36,930 nt of DNA from an uncultured Lachnospiraceae bacterium. Lineage in GTDB: Bacteria; Bacillota; Clostridia; Lachnospirales; Lachnospiraceae. The stretch lies in assembly GCA_902766175.1 (NCBI GenBank), contig CACXCJ010000097.1, positions 1-36,930 on the forward strand. Reading direction: 5' to 3'. Below are positions 19,695 to 27,468 of this stretch, piece by piece. The notes beneath the pieces are model-generated. The model had not been told where the DNA came from and made no database searches. It worked only from the letters and a program-made list of their open reading frames with translations. The stretch's first letter is position 1; each line of letters opens with the position of its first letter. The translations under genes and the position numbers were made by a program.

Positions 19695-19714
19695 GTCTCT
19701 TCTGCCGGTATACT
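19686..19714 (+). promoter_or_regulatory. Consensus sigma-A promoter of the BioY cluster
   Basis: Perfect -35 TTGACA (19686-19691), exactly 17 bp, then TATACT (19709-19714). Predicted transcription start near 19721. The -35 is inside the right arm of the BirA-type operator, so repressor binding would exclude RNA polymerase. It also shows that start codons before about 19721 in the first gene cannot be used. Confidence 0.8.
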
Positions 19715-19747
19715 CACATCTGTGCATTTGAATTTTCTACCGGAAGG

Positions 19748-20443
19748 TTGTGCTGCGCGACGGAAAAGGAAGCTCTGAGACAGAAAATTGACATCGGAAC
19801 GCTCGAAGCCGCGGAGCGCGCGTGCGCAGGAATTGGCGGCTTTGACGGCTGGATGATCGGAATCGTCCGGATCTGGTGGACAGGATGCGGGAAATGCAGC
19901 CCTCTCTGCTCTCCCGCCGGAGCGGACGGGGGACAGGGCACAGCCGCTCCACGCGTCCCCGTCCCTGCCTCCGCCCGCCTCGTGCGCCGCGGGCCGTCCG
20001 TCTCCGTGATCGAGACTGCGGCGGGAGACATCGCCATGCGGATTCTCCTCGTCCGGCCCGCAGAAGAGAGGGCGCCCTCCGCAGAGACCGCCGCGGAAGA
20101 CCTCTCCGGCCGGAAAGCGCTCTTTTCCATCTGCATCTCCCGCGGGGAGGCACAGGCGTTTCTGCATCGGGTAGGAGACGCAAACCCGCTGCACCGGGGA
20201 AACGGCGCGGTACTCCCCGGCTTTCTCATCCTGAACCGCGTTCTAGCACAGATGGCGGGACGCGGCGGCACTGCAGCAGACGGAGAGCCTTCGGGGGAGG
20301 CGTCAGAGAACGCGTATGAGTTTCGTTTTACCGCACCGCTGTTTCCGATGGAGCCCGCGGTGCTCTGCGCCGGGAGGAGCGGATTTTCCCTCACTGCCGG
20401 CGGCCGGGAAATCATGATTATAAGGAGGGTAAAGGTGTCATGA
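19748..20443 (+). CDS. MaoC-like hotdog-fold hydratase/dehydratase-type protein
   Basis: First gene of the predicted biotin-regulated cluster. The C-terminal ~110 aa look like a MaoC/(R)-hydratase domain: AFLHRVGDANPLHRGNGAVLPGFLILNRVL holds the Asp-x-Asn-Pro-x-His catalytic motif and the conserved Pro-Gly, followed by strands FRFTAPLFPMEPAVLCAG. These enzymes hydrate or dehydrate acyl-CoA/ACP thioesters. The N-terminal ~100 residues are Ala/Gly/Pro-rich and unrecognised. No ATG fits after the promoter; I use TTG 19748 (GGAAGG directly before) with low certainty, and a later non-ATG start is possible. The stop overlaps the bioY start (ATGA, 20440-20443), so the genes are translationally coupled. 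Confidence 0.6.
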   Translation: MCCATEKEALRQKIDIGTLEAAERACAGIGGFDGWMIGIVRIWWTGCGKCSPLCSPAGADGGQGTAAPRVPVPASARLVRRGPSVSVIETAAGDIAMRILLVRPAEERAPSAETAAEDLSGRKALFSICISRGEAQAFLHRVGDANPLHRGNGAVLPGFLILNRVLAQMAGRGGTAADGEPSGEASENAYEFRFTAPLFPMEPAVLCAGRSGFSLTAGGREIMIIRRVKVS

Positions 20444-21030
20444 ACAGCACAGCAGGCATGGAAGGCAAGGCAGGAAGCAGCAGAGCAGTGCGGAGCAGCG
20501 GACTCTGGAGCGCGGAGAGCCTCACGAAGATGGCGCTCATGGTGGCACTTCTCTCGGCGTCCTCTTACATTTCGATCCCGATCCCGTTCTCTCAGGCGCG
20601 GATCTCCGCCGGCACGCTCGTGGTGAACGTCATCGGTCTCCTTCTCGCCCCGGCGCAGACCGTCGTCGTGACGCTTGTATGGATTCTCCTGGGCCTCGTC
20701 GGCGTCCCGGTCTTCACAGGCGGCACCGCCGGACCCGCGAAGCTCTTCGGGCCGGTCGGCGGCTACTTTGTCGGATGGGTCGTGGCGGCCTGGCTCATCG
20801 CCGTCTTCTGCAGATTCGTGAAAAATGAGAAGCTGCAGCTCGTGTTCCTGATCGCAGCCGGCATCCCGGTGATCTACCTCTTCGGCGCCGTCTGGTACAA
20901 GTTCGTGACTGCCCAGCCGTGGGGGCCTGTGATCCTGCAGACCGTGGTTCCCTTCATTCCGCTCGATATTGTGAAGTGCATCGCAGCCATGGCGATCGCC
21001 CGGGCGCTCCGCGCGACGCACCTGTTCTGA
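20440..21030 (+). CDS. bioY: Biotin transporter BioY (ECF S component)
   Basis: The membrane substrate-binding subunit of biotin uptake, 196 aa with about six helices. After a ~25-residue polar N-terminus come KMALMVALLSASSYISIPIPFSQARISAGTLVVNVIGLLLAP and GLVGVPVFTGGTAGPAKLFGPVGGYFVGWV, the BioY hallmark segments, the latter with the GGxxGPxxxxGPxGGY-type biotin-site loop. AAGGAGGGTAAAG precedes ATG 20440. No ECF ATPase or T subunit is in the window, so it would use a shared module elsewhere or act alone. Biotin regulation is supported by the operator upstream of the preceding gene. Confidence 0.93.
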   Translation: MNSTAGMEGKAGSSRAVRSSGLWSAESLTKMALMVALLSASSYISIPIPFSQARISAGTLVVNVIGLLLAPAQTVVVTLVWILLGLVGVPVFTGGTAGPAKLFGPVGGYFVGWVVAAWLIAVFCRFVKNEKLQLVFLIAAGIPVIYLFGAVWYKFVTAQPWGPVILQTVVPFIPLDIVKCIAAMAIARALRATHLF

Positions 21031-21150
21031 GCTGCATCAGAGACGGCACCATGGCTTTCCCCGCTCCATTCCGCAGAGGACTGTCCCTGACCGGCTGCAT
21101 TCGCCGGAAGGGGACGGCTCTCTGCGGCTTCCGCTTTGAAAGGGGAATTT

Positions 21151-22383
21151 ATGCTCCAGCACGTATGGATTCTCGGCGGCTTCCGCACCTGCATCGGCGT
21201 GAAGGACAAGCAGTACCGCCGCGTCCCCGCTGAAACGCTCGGCGCGGCGGTCCTCAGGAAAACGGCAGGGACATACTGTCCCGATCCCTCCGCAGTCGAC
21301 CTGATCTGCGGGGGCAACGCCTGTGCCGGGGGAGGAAACATCACCCGCCTCGCGGCGCTTCTTGCCGGCCTTCCGGAGTCCGTCCCCTGCGTGACGTCCG
21401 ACCTGCAGTGTGCCTCGGCACTCGACTGCATCACGTCCGCTGCCGCGCGGATCGAGGCCGGTCTCGCGGATCTCGTCCTCGCGGGCGGTCTCGAGAGCGC
21501 CTCGACGCAGCCTCTCCGGGCGTGGAATCCGAACCACCCCGCCTGCCCGGAGGATCCGGACAGGCGGCGCTACATGACCGCCCGCTTCACTCCGGGCCCT
21601 TACAGCGAACAGGCGATGCTTCTCGGCGCGGAGAGGACCGCCGCCGCGGAACACATCTCGCGGAAGGAAGCCGACTTCTACGCCCTTCGGAGCCACCAGC
21701 TCGCGGCGGATGCCGCAGCACGCGGCATTCTCCGCGATCTTCTGGTGGACCCCCTCTCAGATCCCGCATATCCAGCCTGTTCTCTCTCCGGGGATGCGCC
21801 CTCCGGCCGCGGCACAGGGAGCGGCAGTGCCTGTCACCGCGCCGCCAGGGACGAGGGCATACGCCCGGGGATTTCGCAGCGCTTCCTGGACCGCCTGCCG
21901 TGTCTCCTGCCCGGCGGAGCCTTCCTGACGGCCGGAAATTCCTGCCTTATGAACGACGGCGCCGCGTTTCTCGTCCTCTGCTCGGACCGCTATGCCAGGG
22001 CGCACGGACTTCACCCGGAATTTCGGTTCCGCTGCGCTGCCGCCGCGGGATCTGATCCGGACATGAGCCCGCGGACCGCTGTTCTGGCCGCTCAAAAGCT
22101 CCTGCGCACCGCGGATCTCTCCCCGGACCGGATCTCCGCCTTTGAGGTGAACGAGGCGTTCGCCGTGATCGATGTTCTCTTTCAGCGCGCCTTCCCCGGG
22201 ACGCTGGACCGCTGCTCCATCTACGGCGGCGCGCTCGCCTACGGCCACCCGTACGGCGCGTCCGGCGGAATCCTGGCGCTTCATCTGATGCGCGCGCTGC
22301 AGGAGCGGGACGGCCGCTTCGGGCTCGCCTCGATCGCGGCGGCAGGCGGTATCGGCGAGGCGGTGCTGATCGAGCGGTGCTGA
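21151..22383 (+). CDS. Thiolase-family acyl-CoA acyltransferase homologue (YhfS-like), lacks second catalytic Cys
   Basis: A 410-aa thiolase-fold protein. GGGGA lies just before ATG 21151. The nucleophile region SDLQCASALD gives Cys87; NEAF (Asn334) and GGALAYGHPYGASGG (His366) are conserved. In ordinary thiolases the C-terminal block reads like LCIGGGMG, its Cys being the acid/base; here it reads IAAAGGIG, placing Ala396 there. Also present is a Cys/Gly/Ser-rich insert near 205-232. Reversible Claisen condensation or cleavage of acyl-CoA is the family reaction; with this substitution the chemistry may differ. It follows bioY by 120 bp. In Bacillus subtilis a thiolase (YhfS), ligase (YhfT) and BioY-like YhfU form an analogous biotin-regulated group. 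Confidence 0.85.
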   Translation: MLQHVWILGGFRTCIGVKDKQYRRVPAETLGAAVLRKTAGTYCPDPSAVDLICGGNACAGGGNITRLAALLAGLPESVPCVTSDLQCASALDCITSAAARIEAGLADLVLAGGLESASTQPLRAWNPNHPACPEDPDRRRYMTARFTPGPYSEQAMLLGAERTAAAEHISRKEADFYALRSHQLAADAAARGILRDLLVDPLSDPAYPACSLSGDAPSGRGTGSGSACHRAARDEGIRPGISQRFLDRLPCLLPGGAFLTAGNSCLMNDGAAFLVLCSDRYARAHGLHPEFRFRCAAAAGSDPDMSPRTAVLAAQKLLRTADLSPDRISAFEVNEAFAVIDVLFQRAFPGTLDRCSIYGGALAYGHPYGASGGILALHLMRALQERDGRFGLASIAAAGGIGEAVLIERC

Positions 22384-22547
22384 ACAGACTGTGTGGCGCG
22401 CGATCCGGCCCGCGCTGCGCACACTGCGCCGCCATACCCGCGCGGGGACTGCGCTGAGCACACTAAATCGGTGCGGCGCGCGGGGACTGCGCATACGGAA
22501 AGCCGCGTCCGCGCCGGGGAAATCAGAAGGAAAGGAGCAGCTGCCAG

Positions 22548-23912
22548 ATGGAATCCCGCGGAAAAATCACAGATTATCTCTCCGCCATCGAGCAGTTCCC
22601 GCCGGAGCGGGAGGCTCTTGTGACAGGCAGATGCACCGTCACGTTCGGCACCCTCACAGAGGAGGCGCGCCGGATCCGGGCAGAGGAGAACCTCGTCAGC
22701 GTCTCTCTGCCAGCCGGGTCCTCGTGTACCCCCGGCTCTTCCGCCGCAGGCGCAGCTGCTCCGCAGTATCTTCTCTCTCCTCTGAAGCCGGACGGATCTT
22801 TTTCGGAGCTCGCCCGGTTCATCGCGTACAGCGGCACAAGAAAGGTGCCGCTTTTTCTCCCGCGAGACATCTCCCTGTCTGAGGAATGCCTCTGCACGGC
22901 AGTTCCGGCCCGCACCGCCATGGCAGTCATGACCAGCGGGAGCTCCGGAAGACAGAAGCTCTACTTCCGGACCTTCGAGAGCTGGTACGATTTCTTCCCC
23001 GTGCAGAACAGAATTTTTTCCATGGGCGCGGGAACGCGCTGCTTCTTTGCGGGTAGCCCCGCCTTCACCGGCAGCCTGAATCTGGTTCTCGCGCAGCTCG
23101 CCTCCGGAGGCACCGTGATCTCCGAGGAGCTCTTTGACCCGCGTCTCTGGCTGAAGCGGATCGAGCGAGACAAGGCAGATGTGATTTACCTCATCCCTTC
23201 CAAGCTCCGCGCACTCACGGAGGTGGCGGGACACCCGGCAGGAAGCGCAGCGCACGCTGCCCCGCGGACTTTTCCCGGCGTCCGGTCCATCGTGAGCGGC
23301 TCCCAGAGCCTCGGCAGAAGAGACGCCGGGGCACTTCGGCGGATCTTCCCGCATGCAGCTCTGACTCTTTACTACGGCGCGAGCGAGCTGAGTTACGTGA
23401 CCTATCTCCGCGGGAGCGAGATGGGAGCGGACCCCTCCGTGATCGGCCGCCCGTTCCCCGGTATTTCCGTCCGTGCGGACAATGCGGGCCTTCTTCACGT
23501 CACGACCTCCTTCGGCGTGACGGGCCTTCCGAGGGATGCCGCAATCGGGGACCTGGGCCACCGGAATAAAAACGGACTCTGGTGCTTCGACGGCCGCGCG
23601 GACGATCTCTTGAATCTCCGCGGCCGGAAGGTCTCCGCCCAGAAGGTGCAGAACGCGCTCCTCTCTGTTCCCGGCGTGCGGGACGCAGCTGTCCTTCTTC
23701 TCCCCGCAGCGAAGGACGGTTCCGCCGAGCCCGTCCTCACGGCAGCTCTGGTGCTGGAAAAGGCCGACCCGCTGTCCCTCCGCCGCCTGCTCTCCGCCTC
23801 GCTTCTCCCCTTTGAAATCCCGAGGCGCTTTGTCCTTCTTCCAGAGCTCCCGAAAAACGAGAGCGGAAAGACGGACCGCCAGTCGTTAAAAAAGCAGCTG
23901 CAGACCATGTGA
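22548..23912 (+). CDS. AMP-binding acyl-CoA ligase (YhfT-like)
   Basis: Activates a carboxylic acid to acyl-AMP and probably acyl-CoA; 454 aa, shorter than classic ~520-aa ligases, with a reduced N-terminal domain. Motifs: P-loop AVMTSGSSGRQK (about 125-136), YYGASELSYVTY (about 280), the hinge Asp region GDLGHRNKNGLWCFDGRADDLLNLRG (about 330-355), and catalytic Lys in LPKNESGKTDRQSLKK. AAAGGAG precedes ATG 22548. It follows the thiolase after 164 bp, which contain a short direct repeat (GCGCGGGGACTGCGC twice) but no promoter I can support. Substrate unknown; a dicarboxylic or medium-chain acid is possible given the biotin context. Confidence 0.88.
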   Translation: MESRGKITDYLSAIEQFPPEREALVTGRCTVTFGTLTEEARRIRAEENLVSVSLPAGSSCTPGSSAAGAAAPQYLLSPLKPDGSFSELARFIAYSGTRKVPLFLPRDISLSEECLCTAVPARTAMAVMTSGSSGRQKLYFRTFESWYDFFPVQNRIFSMGAGTRCFFAGSPAFTGSLNLVLAQLASGGTVISEELFDPRLWLKRIERDKADVIYLIPSKLRALTEVAGHPAGSAAHAAPRTFPGVRSIVSGSQSLGRRDAGALRRIFPHAALTLYYGASELSYVTYLRGSEMGADPSVIGRPFPGISVRADNAGLLHVTTSFGVTGLPRDAAIGDLGHRNKNGLWCFDGRADDLLNLRGRKVSAQKVQNALLSVPGVRDAAVLLLPAAKDGSAEPVLTAALVLEKADPLSLRRLLSASLLPFEIPRRFVLLPELPKNESGKTDRQSLKKQLQTM

Positions 23913-23923
23913 TCCGCAGCTGC
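23888..23923 (-). terminator. Terminator of the aminotransferase/oxoproline unit
   Basis: On the minus strand two copies of GCAGCTGC (23916-23923 and 23894-23901) can pair across 14 nt and are followed by TTTTTT (23893-23888). It ends the minus-strand transcript after the aminotransferase stop at 23995 and overlaps the last codons of the convergent ligase gene. Confidence 0.6.
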
Positions 23924-23994
23924 CCTTCCTGATGAAAGATCCTGATGAAAGCTCCTTCTCCCGCCGCGGCCCTTTTCCATGCCGCAGGCAGGTC

Positions 23995-25170
23995 TCACTT
24001 CTTCAGTTCCTTGAACGCCGCCTCGATGCGCTTCATCGCCTCGACGATTCTCTCGTAGCTGCAGGCGTAGGAGAGGCGGATGTAGCCCTCGCCCATCGAG
24101 CCGAACGCAGTGCCCGGAACCGTCGCGACCTTTGCGTGATCAAGCAGGTAATCAGAGATTTCCTTTGAGGTCTTTCCGAAGGACTTCACGTTCACGAAGA
24201 TGTAGAACGCGCCCTCCGGGGTGCGGCAGCTCACGCCGTCCATCGCGTTCAGCGCCTTCACCGCGCAGTCTCTTCTGCGCTCGTACTCCTTCACCATCTT
24301 CTGGACATCCGGCTCCGCTTCCCTCAGCGCCACGACGCCGGCGTCCTGGACAAAGGAAGCCGCGCAGGTGTTCACATACTGGTGGACGCGGACCATTCCG
24401 CTGATGAAATCAACCGGAGCAGCCGCATAGCCGAGTCTCCATCCGGTCATGGAATAGCACTTGGAGAAGCCGTTCAGGGTGATGGTTCTCTCCTTCATGC
24501 CCGGAAGGGAGGCGATGCTCACGTGCTTTACGCCGCCGTAGATCAGCTTCTCATAGATCTCATCCGCGACGACAATCAGGTCATGCTTCTTTGCGATCGC
24601 CGCGAGCTTCTCGAGGGTCTCTCTGCTCTGGACCGTGCCGGTCGGGTTGCCGGGAGTGTTGATGACCATCATCTTCGTGCGGTCCGTGATCTTGTCCTCC
24701 AGCTCCTCCATATCAATCTGGTAGTTGTTCTCTTCCTTCAGATTGTAGGTGACAGGAACCGCGCCGAAGAACTCCGGGACATGCAGGTAGTTGAGCCACA
24801 CCGGGTTCGGAACCAGGACCTCATCGCCCGGATTCAGGAATGCCGCAATCGCGCAGTAGGTTCCCTCACTGGCGCCGATCGTGACCAGGATCTCCTCCGG
24901 CTTGTACTCGACACCGTTCTCCCTTGTGAGCTTCTCCGCGATCGCCGCGCGAAGCTCCGGCGTGCCGTAGTTGGACGTGTAGAAGACGTGGCCCGCCTCA
25001 AGGCTCTTGTAAGCCGCATCCTTGATGACCTGCGGTGTGTCAAAGTCCGGGCGGCCGATCTCCATGTGAATAATATCCTCGCCCTCGCGCTGCATCCTGT
25101 TTGCCCGCTCCATCATCACACGGATTCCGGAAAACGGAAGCGCTTCCATTCTTTTCGAAGTGTCGAACAT
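23995..25170 (-). CDS. Class I/II pyridoxal-phosphate aminotransferase
   Basis: A 391-aa fold-type I aminotransferase of the aspartate/aromatic (PatA-like) group. Landmarks: GRPDFDTPQVIKDAA and YTSNYGTPELRAAIA near the N-terminus, NTPGNPTGT (about 168-176), ADEIYEKLIY, the PLP lysine in LNGFSKCYSMTGWRLGY (about residue 235), and the substrate-carboxylate Arg in YIRLSYACSYE. It lies at the end of the 5-oxoproline operon, 109 bp after the symporter, and may use glutamate released from oxoproline as amino donor. Its specific keto-acid partner cannot be read from sequence. Confidence 0.92.
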   Translation of the reverse strand: MFDTSKRMEALPFSGIRVMMERANRMQREGEDIIHMEIGRPDFDTPQVIKDAAYKSLEAGHVFYTSNYGTPELRAAIAEKLTRENGVEYKPEEILVTIGASEGTYCAIAAFLNPGDEVLVPNPVWLNYLHVPEFFGAVPVTYNLKEENNYQIDMEELEDKITDRTKMMVINTPGNPTGTVQSRETLEKLAAIAKKHDLIVVADEIYEKLIYGGVKHVSIASLPGMKERTITLNGFSKCYSMTGWRLGYAAAPVDFISGMVRVHQYVNTCAASFVQDAGVVALREAEPDVQKMVKEYERRRDCAVKALNAMDGVSCRTPEGAFYIFVNVKSFGKTSKEISDYLLDHAKVATVPGTAFGSMGEGYIRLSYACSYERIVEAMKRIEAAFKELKK

Positions 25171-25279
25171 TTTTACCTCCTGTCATGGGTAGTTACTGCC
25201 GGGGAAGAGCCGCAGTGCGGCAGATCTGAGAGAGATGCCGGCATCCGCGGATCGGGAGACTTCCCTCCTCAGTATAGCA

Positions 25280-26635
25280 TCAGCTGTTGTAAACTTCCTT
25301 ATTAAGTTCGCCCTCTTTTGCATTTACGATGACGTTCACCGCAGCGTCGCCAATCACGTTCAGCGGAAGCAGCGCCATCTCGACCGGGCGGTTAATCGCG
25401 AGCACCAGCGCATAGCCGAGGAGGAACGCATCGCTCGTCCAGCCCATGCCGGAGAGAACCGTGTAGATCATCGTCGTGCCGGCCACCGGAATCGCCGGGG
25501 TCCCTGCAGCGGCGCAGATGGAAAGCAGCGCCATCGTGACCATATTTGCCGGCGTGACATGGACGCCCGCCGCGGTCGCGATGAACGTGACCGCGAACAT
25601 ATGCATCATCGTCGTGCCGTTCATGTTGATCGTCATGCCCGTGGGAAGAACAAAGCTCGTGATCTCCCTGGAGCATCCGAGCTCGTTCAGGTTCGTCTCG
25701 GTGTTGATCGGCAGGGTCGCCGCAGAGGAATTCACAGAGAAGCCGAAGATACCGACCTTGAACATTTTTGTCAGGAACTTGAACGGGTTCAGACCTGTCG
25801 TCAGGAAAATGCCGAGCGGATAAAGCGTGCAGCAGGTGACAAGAAGCGTGATCATCGCGACAACGATGTAAGTCGCGGCCGGCGCCAGGTACTCCGCGCC
25901 GTAGATCGCGAAGGTTCTGACAATCAGGCAGAAGATTGCGAGCGGACCGATCCTGTTGATGAGGAAGCTCAGCCACATGTTCACGATCTCGCTGATGCTC
26001 ATGAAGACCTGCTTCAGCGGCTCCGCCTTCGGTCCGAGCTTCTGCATGCAGATGCCGATGATGATGGCGGTCACGACCACTGCGAGAATGCTGTTGTTCG
26101 TGCTCCAGGAGGCGAAGATGTTGTTCGTGAACGCATTGACGATTACCGCCAGCGGGTTGAACGCGTCGATCTCATTCGCCTTGAGCCCTGTGTCCTGAAT
26201 CGTGACATTGAAGCCGCCGGCATTCCGCACAAGCGCCGCGACAATGCAGGCAATCAGGGCGCCGCAGCAGTAGAACACGAAGAAGCCGATGAGTGTCTTC
26301 CACGCGATGCGTCCAAGCCTTGTGGTCTCCGTGATGCTGCAGAGCGCAAGGCTCAGGGATACGAGGACCAGCGGGACAATCGCCGCCTGCAGGCCCTTCA
26401 TGAAGATCTGGCCGATGATATAGAAGATGCCGACTGCACCTACGCCGTCCGCGCTCGTGATATCCTGAAACAACAGCTTATTGATGGTCTGCCACCCCGC
26501 CTCATTTCCGGAAGCAATCATGCCCTGCCGGATATTCATGAAAATGAGACCGACTGCGATGCCGCCGATGAGAGCGATCAGCATTTTCCGGATGATCGAC
26601 ATCCCTTTCTTCCTGACGCCTGCCTGTTCAGACAT
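25280..26635 (-). CDS. Dicarboxylate/amino acid:cation symporter (DAACS family)
   Basis: A 451-aa inner-membrane symporter of the GltP/SstT fold. The first hairpin carries SSAATLPINTE (serine-rich tip), TM7 carries TGMTINMNGTTMMHMF (the NMDGT position, here NMNGT), and the second hairpin region AAGTPAIPVAGTTM and RPVEMALLPLNVIGDAAVNVIV are all intact. The Asp-to-Asn change in NMDGT alters a residue used for Na+ binding in GltPh, seen also in some family members. Located between pxpA (73 bp) and the aminotransferase, it probably imports 5-oxoproline, glutamate or a related anion; which one is inference. Confidence 0.9.
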   Translation of the reverse strand: MSEQAGVRKKGMSIIRKMLIALIGGIAVGLIFMNIRQGMIASGNEAGWQTINKLLFQDITSADGVGAVGIFYIIGQIFMKGLQAAIVPLVLVSLSLALCSITETTRLGRIAWKTLIGFFVFYCCGALIACIVAALVRNAGGFNVTIQDTGLKANEIDAFNPLAVIVNAFTNNIFASWSTNNSILAVVVTAIIIGICMQKLGPKAEPLKQVFMSISEIVNMWLSFLINRIGPLAIFCLIVRTFAIYGAEYLAPAATYIVVAMITLLVTCCTLYPLGIFLTTGLNPFKFLTKMFKVGIFGFSVNSSAATLPINTETNLNELGCSREITSFVLPTGMTINMNGTTMMHMFAVTFIATAAGVHVTPANMVTMALLSICAAAGTPAIPVAGTTMIYTVLSGMGWTSDAFLLGYALVLAINRPVEMALLPLNVIGDAAVNVIVNAKEGELNKEVYNS

Positions 26636-26708
26636 ATTCCCTCTCCTCTTGTTGAATTGAAGTATCGTTTTCCTGTTCCCTGCCGCCTTCCCGCCGCAGG
26701 ATGCTTTT

Positions 26709-27467
26709 TTACTCGAATGCGCGGATCTCGACGCCCTCCTTCTTTAGCGCCTCCGAGATTCTCTTCGCGAACGCAATCGCCTTCGGCCCGTCTCCGTGCA
26801 CGCACAGCGTGTCTCCCCTGATGTCAAGATCCTTTCCGCTATAGGACCTGACCTTCCCCTCCTTCACCATCCGGAGAACCCGCCTGATCGCCTCGTCCTC
26901 GTCCGTGACCATCGCTCCCTCGAGTTTCCGGGACCGCAGAGAGAGATCGTCCTCGTACGCCCGGTCCGCAAAGATCTCGCACGCCGAGCGGAGTCCGATC
27001 TTCTCCGCCTCTTCCCCGAGCACCGCTCCCGCACAGTAGTAGATGATGATCTCCGGATCCATCTCATACACCGCCTCGCAGACCGCTCTCGCGAGGCCCC
27101 GGTCGTCCTGGCACATGTTTCCCATGGCTCCGTGCGGCGCCACGTGGTGAATCTTCAGTCCGTACGCCGCCGTGAATGCGCTGAGTGCCCCCACCTGGTA
27201 CTTCACGTAGTTCTTCGCCTCCGCGAACGAGAGCTTCATCTGCCGTCTCCCGAATCCCATGAGGTCCGGATATCCCGGATGCGCGCCGACCTTTACGCCG
27301 AGCTCTGCCGCCGTCTTCACGACGCGGTCCATCACGACCGGATCTCCCGCGTGCCACCCGCACGCCACATTGCAAGCGGTGATGTACTTCAGGATCTCCT
27401 CGTCGTTTCCGAGCTTATACGCTCCGAAGCTCTCCCCGATGTCACTGTTGAAATCGATTGCGTACAT
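26709..27467 (-). CDS. pxpA: 5-oxoprolinase subunit PxpA (LamB/YcsF)
   Basis: A component of the three-subunit ATP-dependent enzyme that opens 5-oxoproline (pyroglutamate) to glutamate. 252 aa, standard size. Signatures: DFNSDIGESFGAYKLGND at the N-terminus, ACNVACGWHAGDPVVM, GVKVGAHPGYPDLMGFGRR, and EIFADRAYEDDLSLRSR. It starts one base after pxpC ends, suggesting a stable coupled operon. The B-C-A order differs from the common A-B-C order. Confidence 0.95.
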   Translation of the reverse strand: MYAIDFNSDIGESFGAYKLGNDEEILKYITACNVACGWHAGDPVVMDRVVKTAAELGVKVGAHPGYPDLMGFGRRQMKLSFAEAKNYVKYQVGALSAFTAAYGLKIHHVAPHGAMGNMCQDDRGLARAVCEAVYEMDPEIIIYYCAGAVLGEEAEKIGLRSACEIFADRAYEDDLSLRSRKLEGAMVTDEDEAIRRVLRMVKEGKVRSYSGKDLDIRGDTLCVHGDGPKAIAFAKRISEALKKEGVEIRAFE

Positions 27468-27468
27468 T

